Shown here: positions 1-7,449 of the stretch, in pieces
How the letters are laid out: each line of letters opens with the position of its first letter
How positions within the stretch are numbered: position 1 is the first letter of the stretch
Assembly: GCA_965261255.1 (NCBI GenBank)
Contig: CBDHCQ010000004.1
Location: 744,001-808,000 of the forward strand
Origin: Bin80 sp965261255
Lineage (GTDB): Bacteria; Bacteroidota; Rhodothermia; Rhodothermales; Bin80
Direction: 5' to 3'
Length of the DNA stretch: 64,000 nt
Made by a program: the position numbers and the translations under genes
Notes under the pieces: model-generated
What the model saw: only the letters and a program-made list of their open reading frames with translations
Databases searched by the model: none
What the model was told of the DNA's origin: nothing

Positions 1-555
1 CAAGGAGGCGCAACACGGAATTCCTGGGATCGTCCGGTTTCGGGATTTGGAGCGTCACTCAAGTCAACCTTGAGACGGCCGGGTCCCTGGGTGATGGGAC
101 TGGAAGGATTCGGAGAAGCACTGCCGAGGTATGACAATTATGTGACCCTGGATGAATCAGCCGTTGATGCATGGGGCATCCCCGTTCTTCGGTTTCATTA
201 CAGATGGGGCGAGAACGTGCTCGCCATGCGCGAAGACATGAAGCAGTCGGCGGCAGAAATGCTTGATGCCGCGGGAGCAACGAACATTGAGACGTACGAT
301 AACTATACAGGGGAGGGTCTGGGAGCAGAGCCTGGTCTGGCAATCCATGAAATGGGAACCGCTCGGATGGGCCGGGATCCAAAGACCAGTATATTGAATG
401 CACATAACCAGTGCCACGCAATCCCGAATGTCTTTGTGACTGATGGGGCATGCATGACCTCTTCTGCATGCCAGAACCCGTCAATCACATATATGGCCCT
501 TACTGCAAGGGCAGCAAATCATGCGATAGAGGAACTAAAGCGAATGAATCTTTGA
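1..555 (+). CDS. GMC-family oxidoreductase, C-terminal part (cut by window start)
   Basis: The frame is open from base 1, so the gene begins upstream; 184 residues are visible. The segment is the GMC_oxred_C domain: an HEMGTARMGRDP block followed by NVFVTDGACMTSSACQNPS and a closing helix rich in Ala/Arg, the usual end of FAD-dependent glucose/choline/sugar dehydrogenases. The His of HEMGTARMG and the Asn of QNPS are the expected active-site pair of the family. The stop shares its last base with the ATG of the next gene, a gluconate 2-dehydrogenase subunit 3-like protein, so the two probably form a membrane or periplasmic sugar dehydrogenase. Such large/small pairs are known for glucoside 3-dehydrogenase and gluconate 2-dehydrogenase; the substrate cannot be read from this fragment. 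Confidence 0.9.
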   Translation, partial: QGGATRNSWDRPVSGFGASLKSTLRRPGPWVMGLEGFGEALPRYDNYVTLDESAVDAWGIPVLRFHYRWGENVLAMREDMKQSAAEMLDAAGATNIETYDNYTGEGLGAEPGLAIHEMGTARMGRDPKTSILNAHNQCHAIPNVFVTDGACMTSSACQNPSITYMALTARAANHAIEELKRMNL

Positions 556-1130
556 TGGATCGAAGGACTGCCATACATCGAATAGGAATACTGATGGGAG
601 GGACGCTTTCGGCGTCCACGATCGCGGGGGTCTTGGGAGGGTGCACCAGTGGGACGACTGGGGATATGCCTTTCAAGGCTCGTACTCTGACACGAGGACG
701 CGATGAACTCGTTGCGACGCTTTCCGAGTTGATCATACCAGAAACGGATACACCGGGTGCACGAGCAGCCGGTGTGCATGAGTTTATTGACAATATGCTT
801 ACCGACTGGTATGACGAGTCCGAAGTTGACGAGTTTCTGGTGGGATTGACCGATGTAGAACGGCGTGCTCAGGAAAAGGGAGAACAGTCGTTTACAGATT
901 TGGATATGGACATACAGGTTGAAATTCTAACACAAATGGAGGCGGAAGCGGAAGCGTGGAGCGAAAATGGAGATACAGAAACCCCACCATTCTTTCGGAC
1001 CATAAAATCGTTGACGCTCTTTGGCTACTATACCTCCGAAGTAGGGGCTACGCAGGAATTGCGTGTGAATCCCATGGGAGTCTACAGAGCGGATATTCCG
1101 TTTGATGAAATCGGCCGTGCATGGGCTTGA
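555..1130 (+). CDS. Gluconate 2-dehydrogenase subunit 3-like protein (small subunit of GMC dehydrogenase)
   Basis: 191 residues from the ATG at 555, which overlaps the upstream TGA by one base (TGATG), a strong sign of translational coupling. The N-terminus has paired arginines, a hydrophobic stretch and an LGGC lipobox, so the protein is probably exported and lipid-anchored. The body is acidic and helical and carries the pattern of the gluconate_2-dh3 family (a LSELIIPETDTPGARAAGVHEFID block near residue 55). In known enzymes this subunit helps export and stabilise the FAD-containing GMC subunit. A longer frame upstream to 450 lies inside the GMC gene and is not a credible start. Confidence 0.85.
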   Translation: MDRRTAIHRIGILMGGTLSASTIAGVLGGCTSGTTGDMPFKARTLTRGRDELVATLSELIIPETDTPGARAAGVHEFIDNMLTDWYDESEVDEFLVGLTDVERRAQEKGEQSFTDLDMDIQVEILTQMEAEAEAWSENGDTETPPFFRTIKSLTLFGYYTSEVGATQELRVNPMGVYRADIPFDEIGRAWA

Positions 1131-1175
1131 ATGAGTATATTCCCTCCTGATCATCCAACTAAGAAGTTTTCTTTT

Positions 1176-2039
1176 ATGAATAGACGAGCATTTATAAAAT
1201 CCTCTGTTGCTGTTCCGGCGGCAGTAGGGGTACTCGCTGGCTGTGCATCGGAGACTGAACCCGAGGCAGAGGCACCCGCAACAGCTGCAACCCGTTCGCT
1301 TGAACGGATTGGCGTACAGCTGTACACGGTTAGATATCTTTTGGAAAACGACTACGAAGGAACGCTCCGGGCAGTGGCAGATGCAGGTTATGATGAGGTG
1401 GAAACCGTATGGGACGCCGAACGCAATCCGGATGATATTCGTGCGCTTCTGGATGAATTAGGGCTTGCAGCCCCGTCGACACACGTGCCAATTGGGGTAC
1501 TCAGGACGAACCTTGCCAGTGCATTAGACGCTGCGCAGCGCCTGGGTCACTCGTATATCGTTTGTCCTTGGATCGCAGAGGATGAACGTACGATGGCACA
1601 TTATCGGGATCATGTGGCCTTATTCAATGAGGTAGGTGCGGCATGTCAGGAGGTGGGTGTACAATTTGCCTATCATAATCATGAATTTGAGTTCGAGCCT
1701 GACGATGACGGCGTGATCCCTTATGACTTCATGCTTGACGAGGCGGACCCGGAGCTTGTCAAGATGGAACTTGATCTGTACTGGATTGCCTATGCGAACC
1801 GCAGTATCAGCGAGTACTTTCAGCGTGATCCTGGGCGGTATCCATTATGCCATGTCAAGGATATGGGCTCTGATCGCGGTATGGCGCCTGTTGGTGAGGG
1901 GCAAATTGATTTTGCCGCGATCCTGGCAGAAAGTGAAACAGCTGGACTGAGGCATTACTTCGTTGAGCATGATCATCCAGAAGATGCGCTAGCTAGCATT
2001 CAGACAAGTATTACTCACTTAAGATCACTGACATTTTAG
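1176..2039 (+). CDS. Sugar phosphate isomerase/epimerase family TIM-barrel protein, exported lipoprotein
   Basis: 287 residues from the ATG at 1176. I prefer this start because it gives a clean twin-arginine-like signal (NRRAFIKSS) with an LAGC lipobox; an alternative ATG at 1131, directly after the upstream stop, would add 15 residues ahead of the signal. The mature part is an AP-endonuclease-2-type TIM barrel: GVQLYTVR strand 1, YDEVETV strand 2, the YHNHEFEF block, MELDLYWI, and HVKDMGSD near the end, with Glu/His/Asp residues placed as metal ligands. The family includes xylose isomerase-like, inosose dehydratase and 3-keto-glycoside processing enzymes. It lies in the operon with a GMC dehydrogenase and an oxidoreductase, so a role in converting the oxidised sugar is plausible. 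Substrate unknown. Confidence 0.85.
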   Translation: MNRRAFIKSSVAVPAAVGVLAGCASETEPEAEAPATAATRSLERIGVQLYTVRYLLENDYEGTLRAVADAGYDEVETVWDAERNPDDIRALLDELGLAAPSTHVPIGVLRTNLASALDAAQRLGHSYIVCPWIAEDERTMAHYRDHVALFNEVGAACQEVGVQFAYHNHEFEFEPDDDGVIPYDFMLDEADPELVKMELDLYWIAYANRSISEYFQRDPGRYPLCHVKDMGSDRGMAPVGEGQIDFAAILAESETAGLRHYFVEHDHPEDALASIQTSITHLRSLTF

Positions 2040-3203
2040 ATGGGTTTGGGTAGAAGGCTTAGATATGGTATGGTCGGTGGAGGCCCTGGTGCCTTCATTG
2101 GTAATGTGCATCGGATGGCCGCTGCACTCGACGGAACAATGGAGTTGGTTGCGGGGGCATTCTCTGCCGATCCGGCACGCTCCAAGGAGCAGGGAAAAGA
2201 ACTTGGACTCGATCCAGAGCGGTCATATGCGTCTTTTTCAGCAATGGCGGAGGCGGAGGCTGCGCGAGAAGACGGGATTGATTTTGTATCAATTGTCACG
2301 CCGAACCACATGCATTTTCCCGTAGCCAAGATATTCCTGGAAGCGGGTTTTCATGTGGTATGTGACAAACCGATGACCAATACGCTGGAAGATGCGGAGT
2401 CGCTCTGTCATCTGGCACGCAAGCATGATCGTGTGTTCGCACTAACACACAACTACACCGGATATCCCATGGTGAAGCAGGCGCGTGCAATGGTTCAGGA
2501 AGGCAAGATTGGGGCGGTACGCAAAATTGTTGTTGAATACCCGCAAGGATGGCTTGCCACTCCGCTTGAGCGTTCAGGACACAAACAAGCGGATTGGCGG
2601 ACCGATCCTAAGCGCGCCGGCGCTGGTGCCTTGGGAGATATAGGGTCCCATGCAGAAAATCTCGCCCGTTACATCACGGGACTTGAGCTGGAAGCCTTGT
2701 GCGCTGATGTGACGACCTTCGTTGAAGGGCGGATCATTGATGATGATGTTAATATGCTGGTACACTATAAGGGAGGGGCGCGAGGAGTACTGCATGCATC
2801 TCAGGTGTCAATCGGGGAAGAGAACAATCTGAATATTCGGGTACATGGAGAAACAGGGTCGCTTCAGTGGTTTCAGGAACATCCCAATTGGTTGTATTAC
2901 CGGGAGCTCAGTGGGCCTGAACAAGTTTTCAAGCGCGGCAATGACTACTTAGCGGCAGCAGCACAGCACGGTTCGCGCCTTCCCAGTGGTCATCCAGAGG
3001 CATTTCTGGAAGCATTTGCAAATATTTATTTGAATGCCGGAAGGACGATTGCCGCCCGGATGTCTGGTCAATCCCCGGAACCCGAAGACCTAGATTTCCC
3101 AAGTGTGCAGGATGGCGCCAGAGGCGTGCATTTTATCCTAACGGCATTGAAGAGTGGAAGAGAGCGGGGGTGGGTTGATGCTACATATACGCCGCCTGCT
3201 TGA
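2040..3203 (+). CDS. Gfo/Idh/MocA family oxidoreductase
   Basis: 387 residues; the ATG follows the upstream TAG with no gap. The N-terminal Rossmann fold is clear: a glycine-rich GMVGGGPGAFIG loop near residue 10, SIVTPNHMHFPVA, and the CDKPMTN motif containing the conserved catalytic-type Lys. The C-terminal half is the alpha/beta substrate domain (GALGDIGSHAENLARYITG). No signal peptide, so it is cytoplasmic. Family members oxidise or reduce sugars, inositols and their keto forms with NAD(P). Context next to two TIM-barrel isomerases suggests interconversion of keto-sugars or inositol-like compounds; the exact substrate is not visible. Confidence 0.92.
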   Translation: MGLGRRLRYGMVGGGPGAFIGNVHRMAAALDGTMELVAGAFSADPARSKEQGKELGLDPERSYASFSAMAEAEAAREDGIDFVSIVTPNHMHFPVAKIFLEAGFHVVCDKPMTNTLEDAESLCHLARKHDRVFALTHNYTGYPMVKQARAMVQEGKIGAVRKIVVEYPQGWLATPLERSGHKQADWRTDPKRAGAGALGDIGSHAENLARYITGLELEALCADVTTFVEGRIIDDDVNMLVHYKGGARGVLHASQVSIGEENNLNIRVHGETGSLQWFQEHPNWLYYRELSGPEQVFKRGNDYLAAAAQHGSRLPSGHPEAFLEAFANIYLNAGRTIAARMSGQSPEPEDLDFPSVQDGARGVHFILTALKSGRERGWVDATYTPPA

Positions 3204-3254
3204 GATCAGTAGATCTGCATTGTCATTTTGCCTTCGGCATGAATACGCTGATCT
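3203..3254. other. Stem-loop between the two halves of the sugar operon
   Basis: AGATCAG at 3203-3209 is the exact reverse complement of CTGATCT at 3248-3254, and a small TGCC-ttc-GGCA hairpin (3229-3239) sits inside. There is no T-run after it, so it is not a convincing terminator; it could be an mRNA processing or stability structure in the 95-base gap. Confidence 0.35.
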
Positions 3255-3298
3255 AGCAACGATAGCAATTTTCTAAATCCATTTATCAAACGAAATCT

Positions 3299-4297
3299 AT
3301 GGCACGACCTGTAACTTTATTTACCGGCCAATGGGCCGACTTAACGCTCGAAACACTCGCGAAAAAGGCAGCTTCGTGGGGTTATGATGGTTTGGAATTA
3401 GCTTGTTGGGGAGATCACTTTGACGTACAGCGGGCATTAACCGAACATGATTACTGTCAGGGGCGGCATGATCTTCTGGCCCGGCATGGCCTGAAAGTGT
3501 ATGCAATAAGCAATCATTTGGTGGGGCAGGCAATCTGCGACAATATTGATCAGCGGCACAAGGCCATTATTCCTGCACATGTATGGGGTGATGGTGTTGC
3601 GTCTGGTGTTCAGGAGCGAGCAGCGGCAGAAATGAAAGACACTGCCAGAGCTGCTGAAAAATTGGGTGTCAAGGTAGTCAATGGTTTTACCGGCAGCAGT
3701 ATCTGGCCACTACTGTATTCTTTTCCGCCCAATGATCCCGGGATGATAGAAGCTGGGTTTCAGGACTTTGCAGACCGCTGGAATCCGATATTGGATGTGT
3801 TTGACGAAGTTGGGGTTCGGTTTGGGCTAGAAGTGCATCCAACAGAGATTGCCTTTGATATTGCGAGCAGTGCGCGTGCGTTGGAGGCAATAGACCACAG
3901 AGAAGCTTTTGGGTTTAACTATGATCCAAGTCACCTGGGCTACCAGGGCGTAGACTACGTAGCTTTCATAGATCGCTTTGCGGATCGAATTTACCACACA
4001 CATATGAAGGATGTGTGGTGGTCAGATAAGCTGACTGAGGCTGGTGTATTCGGTGGCCATACGGATTTTGGTACTCCAGGAAGATTCTGGGATTTTCGGT
4101 CAATAGGCCGTGGATGTATCAATTTTGAAGAGATCATTCGTGCCCTGAACAGGTCAAACTACGGTGGCCCACTCTCCATCGAATGGGAGGATATTGGTAT
4201 GGATCGAGAGGCAGGTGCTTCGGAAGCCTGCGCGTTTGTCAAGAAAGTAGACTTCAAGCCGTCTGCCGCGGCATTTGATGCAGCGTTTGCGAATTAG
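3299..4297 (+). CDS. Sugar phosphate isomerase/epimerase (IolE-like TIM barrel)
   Basis: 332 residues, no signal peptide, so cytoplasmic unlike the upstream isomerase. The TIM-barrel metal-site blocks are visible: GLEVHPTEIAFD (Glu), FNYDPSHLGYQGVDY (Asp/His), YHTHMKDVWW (His), and SIEWEDIGMD near the end (Glu). The family covers inosose dehydratase, hydroxypyruvate isomerase and xylose isomerase-like enzymes, and proteins close to this one are common in gene clusters with Gfo/Idh/MocA oxidoreductases. Its last 20 bases overlap the next gene's ATG region, continuing the operon. Confidence 0.88.
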   Translation: MARPVTLFTGQWADLTLETLAKKAASWGYDGLELACWGDHFDVQRALTEHDYCQGRHDLLARHGLKVYAISNHLVGQAICDNIDQRHKAIIPAHVWGDGVASGVQERAAAEMKDTARAAEKLGVKVVNGFTGSSIWPLLYSFPPNDPGMIEAGFQDFADRWNPILDVFDEVGVRFGLEVHPTEIAFDIASSARALEAIDHREAFGFNYDPSHLGYQGVDYVAFIDRFADRIYHTHMKDVWWSDKLTEAGVFGGHTDFGTPGRFWDFRSIGRGCINFEEIIRALNRSNYGGPLSIEWEDIGMDREAGASEACAFVKKVDFKPSAAAFDAAFAN

Positions 4298-5258
4298 TGT
4301 AGTTAGCATTTTGTTACTGGGTGCATGTTCCAAGTTTGGGGCGGCTCAGCCAGTCTTAGAAATGGTCACGGATACCATTCCCGGGACAGAGGTGCACTTT
4401 TCAATGGTTCGTGTGCCGGGTGGGACTTTTATGATTGGTACTCCCGAAGGCGAAGAAGGACGGGACGATGATGAGGGTCCCCAACGTGAGGTTACGATCT
4501 CATCATTCTACATGGGTGTACACGAAGTAACCTATGACGAATTTGTATTGTTCTCGAGTCGTGATCGCGACAGTCCGGCGAGCGCTCCGGACACTGACTT
4601 TGATCCAGATCTGGTGGCTCGCCCAAGCCCACCCTACGAAGATCCGGCGCACGGTATGGGGACCAATGGGTATCCAGCTGTCGGTATGACTCAGTGGAGT
4701 GCACTTCAGTATGCGCGGTGGCTTTCGGAAAAAACGGGAATATTCTACAGATTACCTACGGAGGCAGAATGGGAGTATGCGTGTCGTGCAGGTACCCTAT
4801 CGCAATTCAGTTTTGGAGCATCGTCGGATTCGTTGGACTCCTATGCGTGGCATTATGGCAACAGCAACGAGACCTACCAGCGCGTAGGCCAAAAGGCGGC
4901 AAACCCGTGGGGAATATTCGATATGCATGGCAATGTAGCAGAGTGGACGCTGGATGAATACAGCACAACATTCTATGAAGAGCTGACAGATTCACTTGCG
5001 AATGATCCTTGGCAACTGCCAACCCGGTTACATCCTCGCACAGTGCGAGGTGGTGCGTACGATGACAACCCGGATGCGCTACGCTGTGGAGCCCGTCTCC
5101 GTTCAGACCTGGATTGGAAGCGACGTGATCCCCAGATTCCCCGGTCTATGTGGTGGAACACTGATTCTCCCTTTGTAGGGTTTAGAATAGTTCGCCCGTT
5201 TGTCCAGCCTACGGCAGACGAGCAAATGGAATTCTGGATGAGCGCACTGGGAGGGTAA
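4278..5258 (+). CDS. SUMF1/FGE-like domain lipoprotein
   Basis: 326 residues from the ATG at 4278, overlapping the end of the upstream gene by 20 bases. A hydrophobic N-terminus with LLGAC gives a lipoprotein signal. The rest is a formylglycine-generating-enzyme-sulfatase fold: MVRVPGGTFMIGTPEGEE, EVTYDEF, YPAVGMTQWSALQYARWL, RLPTEAEWEYACRAG, DMHGNVAEWT and VRGGAYDD...GFRIVRP. In true FGE the region after the RGGS motif carries two catalytic cysteines; here it reads RGGAYDDNPDALRC, so the first Cys is missing. It is therefore more likely a non-enzymatic or differently acting SUMF1-domain protein, of the kind often found in polysaccharide or sugar loci. No sulfatase gene is seen in the window. 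Confidence 0.88.
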   Translation: MQRLRISVVSILLLGACSKFGAAQPVLEMVTDTIPGTEVHFSMVRVPGGTFMIGTPEGEEGRDDDEGPQREVTISSFYMGVHEVTYDEFVLFSSRDRDSPASAPDTDFDPDLVARPSPPYEDPAHGMGTNGYPAVGMTQWSALQYARWLSEKTGIFYRLPTEAEWEYACRAGTLSQFSFGASSDSLDSYAWHYGNSNETYQRVGQKAANPWGIFDMHGNVAEWTLDEYSTTFYEELTDSLANDPWQLPTRLHPRTVRGGAYDDNPDALRCGARLRSDLDWKRRDPQIPRSMWWNTDSPFVGFRIVRPFVQPTADEQMEFWMSALGG

Positions 5259-5312
5259 TAGTGCCGTTCATTTAGTAAATTAAGGTTCGCATTAATCAAA
5301 CCCCGAGTAATA

Positions 5313-6674
5313 ATGGATAAACTCACAGGATCCTTTAATCGCCGCGACTTTGTAAAGAGCGGAGCAGCAGCCGTCGTAGGCAGCGCACTAGCCAGCCAGT
5401 TCCCGCTGAAAGCCAGCGCATTCTATGGCGTTGATGATACGATCAGGGTTGGCCTGATCGGCTCTGGCGGCCGCGGCACCGGTGCGGCGCTTCAGGCATT
5501 GAAAGCAGCCTCCAACACCAAATTAGTGGCGGTAGCAGATGCATTCAGTGATCGTATTGAGGAGAGCCTCAAGAACATGGCAGAGCCGGAAGAGGCAGAC
5601 GAAGCTACCTTGGACGCAATCAGTCGCATTGATGTGCCTGCTGAGCGGCGGTTTGACGGTTTTGATGGATATAAGGAGGTGATTGCTCTTTCTGATGTAG
5701 TGATCCTTACGACACCTCCTGGTTTTCGGCCGATGCACTTTGAAGCGGCCGTCGATGCGGGAAAGCAGATATTCATGGAGAAGCCAGTCGCAACAGATGC
5801 TCCAGGCGTACGTCGCGTATTGGCCGCGGCAAAGAAAGCCAAGGAGAAGAAACTCAATGTTATTGTGGGGCTTCAGCGCCACTATCAAACCGTGTATCGC
5901 GAATGGGTCAAACGTATTCACGAGGGCGCCATCGGGGATATAATTCTCGGTCGGGTATACTGGAATGGCGGAGGTGTCTGGGTACGCGGACGGAAAGAGT
6001 ACGAGGAGAAGGCCGGTCGACCACTAACAGAAATGGAGTATCAAATGCGTAATTGGTACTACTTTAATTGGCTCTGTGGCGACCACATTGTAGAACAGCA
6101 CATCCATAATATCGATGTGGGCAATTGGGTGAAGCAAGGGCATCCAGTCAAGGCACAAGGGCAAGGTGGACGTCAGGTTCGTACAGGTGTGGATCATGGA
6201 GAAATATATGATCATCATTTTGTGGAGTTTGAATATGCGGACGGGAGTCGGGTATTGAGTCAGTGCAGGCATATTCCGGACTGTATGAACAGGGTTTCTG
6301 AAGGTTTTCATGGAACCTCAGGCACAGCTCCCTCACCAGGTGAACTTTACAGTGCTTCGGGTGAGGTCATTCTCAAGCACAACAGCAAAGGCGATCCGAA
6401 CCCTTACCAAGTGGAGCATGACGAGTTGTTTGCAGCTATCAATGCAGGGAAGTTCAAGTATGCGGATGGAGAAAGTGGTGCTGTTGCGACCATGAGCTCT
6501 ATTCTGGGGCGGATGGCCACTTATTCGGGTAAAGTGATCACTTGGGATGAAGCTATGGCGAGTGAGTTGGATCTGATGCCACAAACTCTCGCTTGGGATG
6601 CCGATCCTCCCGTCATGCCGGATGCGGATGGTCATTACCCGATTCCGATGCCAGGCGTAAGTACGGTTTTGTAA
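5313..6674 (+). CDS. Gfo/Idh/MocA family oxidoreductase with twin-arginine signal
   Basis: 453 residues. The N-terminus has a Tat motif (NRRDFVKSG) followed by an Ala-rich hydrophobic stretch, so the protein is probably exported folded with its cofactor. The mature part starts with IRVGLIGSGGRGTG, the Rossmann loop, followed by VILTTPPGFRPMH and MEKPVATDAPGVRRVL with the conserved EKP lysine, then GLQRHYQTVYREW and CGDHIVEQHIHNIDVGNWV. This is the exported Gfo/Idh/MocA subgroup common in Bacteroidota and Planctomycetota. Exported members of the fold act on glycosides or glycans. It is the last gene of the sugar operon, 54 bases after the SUMF1 gene. Confidence 0.92.
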   Translation: MDKLTGSFNRRDFVKSGAAAVVGSALASQFPLKASAFYGVDDTIRVGLIGSGGRGTGAALQALKAASNTKLVAVADAFSDRIEESLKNMAEPEEADEATLDAISRIDVPAERRFDGFDGYKEVIALSDVVILTTPPGFRPMHFEAAVDAGKQIFMEKPVATDAPGVRRVLAAAKKAKEKKLNVIVGLQRHYQTVYREWVKRIHEGAIGDIILGRVYWNGGGVWVRGRKEYEEKAGRPLTEMEYQMRNWYYFNWLCGDHIVEQHIHNIDVGNWVKQGHPVKAQGQGGRQVRTGVDHGEIYDHHFVEFEYADGSRVLSQCRHIPDCMNRVSEGFHGTSGTAPSPGELYSASGEVILKHNSKGDPNPYQVEHDELFAAINAGKFKYADGESGAVATMSSILGRMATYSGKVITWDEAMASELDLMPQTLAWDADPPVMPDADGHYPIPMPGVSTVL

Positions 6675-6683
6675 GTTGTGAAG

Positions 6684-6698
6684 CACGCAGTTGGCGTG
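6684..6698 (+). terminator. Weak candidate terminator after the sugar operon
   Basis: CACGC-AGTTG-GCGTG hairpin ten bases after the stop of the last operon gene. A T-rich stretch (CTTTTTCTTT) follows only about 20 bases later, so this is a weak rho-independent candidate. Confidence 0.3.
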
Positions 6699-6823
6699 TT
6701 GTCAACTCAGCCCTCTGAAACTTTTTCTTTCCGATGATTACGCGGATTGCCAAAAATGAATGCATTGAGGTGATCTGCGATGGCCAGTTTTGATTGTCTC
6801 TTAACCTCAACGGAGTATTCTTT

Positions 6824-7198
6824 ATGACGACCAGTACCACCCGCCCTCCACTTGACGCGATGGGCATCGTCCTTTCGACCCTTTGCTTTCTGCACTGCCT
6901 TGCCGTGCCGTTCATTGCCACGGGTGTACTGGCATGGGTAGCGTCCGAAGCCATTCACGTCGGACTAACAATAGCCCTCGGGGGGATCGTTGTTTTCGTG
7001 GCGTGGCCCAGCTACCAACGGCACTGCCGCGCTGTGGTACCCGCCTGTCTGGTGGGCGGCCTCGCCTTGCTAATCGTCGCTGTCCTCGGCGAGGACGCGC
7101 TGGGCGAATACGCTGAGATAGGCTTGACGGCCTTCGGCTCGGTTATTCTCGTGCTCGGCCACATCCTAAATCTGCGGTTTCGGAGGACATGCGTATGA
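6824..7198 (+). CDS. MerC-domain membrane protein
   Basis: 124 residues from the ATG at 6824, chosen because a GGAG sits 8 bases upstream; a TTG at 6794 would only add residues without support. Four hydrophobic membrane segments are evident. The first contains CFLHC, the Cys pair typical of MerC-type mercury/metal transporters, and the end has the GHILNLRFRR signature. There is no merR, merA or merT nearby, so a housekeeping metal-uptake role is as likely as mercury handling. The gene is visibly richer in G+C than its neighbours, which suggests a separate origin. An 8-bp palindrome AATGCATT lies about 70 bases upstream. Confidence 0.8.
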   Translation: MTTSTTRPPLDAMGIVLSTLCFLHCLAVPFIATGVLAWVASEAIHVGLTIALGGIVVFVAWPSYQRHCRAVVPACLVGGLALLIVAVLGEDALGEYAEIGLTAFGSVILVLGHILNLRFRRTCV

Positions 7199-7409
7199 TG
7201 TTTTACCCCAGCAATTTATTTCCGTCATCGTCGTAAATGGCTTTTTGGTGCAGGCAGTATAGCACTGATCAACTGCATCATTACCAGTGCCGATACACAT
7301 GCGCTCAGGCTGGGCCTCATTGTTGATCTAAGCTCGCCAATAGGTTGCTGCACTGAGAATCTTTCGAATTATGAATTCACTGGGGTAGAACATATGGAAC
7401 ATAGAAAAA

Positions 7410-7445
7410 GGTACTATGTTATATAAATTTATAAAGTATAGTACC
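7410..7445. promoter_or_regulatory. 36-bp dyad immediately upstream of cassette A
   Basis: GGTACTAT (7410-7417) and ATAGTACC (7438-7445) are perfect inverted arms, and the palindrome TATAAATTTATA (7422-7433) shares the same centre. A -10-like TATAGT lies at 7437-7442. The element ends four bases before the ATG at 7450, so it would cover the core promoter. A dimeric repressor site is the natural reading; the regulator is unknown. Confidence 0.55.
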
Positions 7446-7449
7446 TTAC

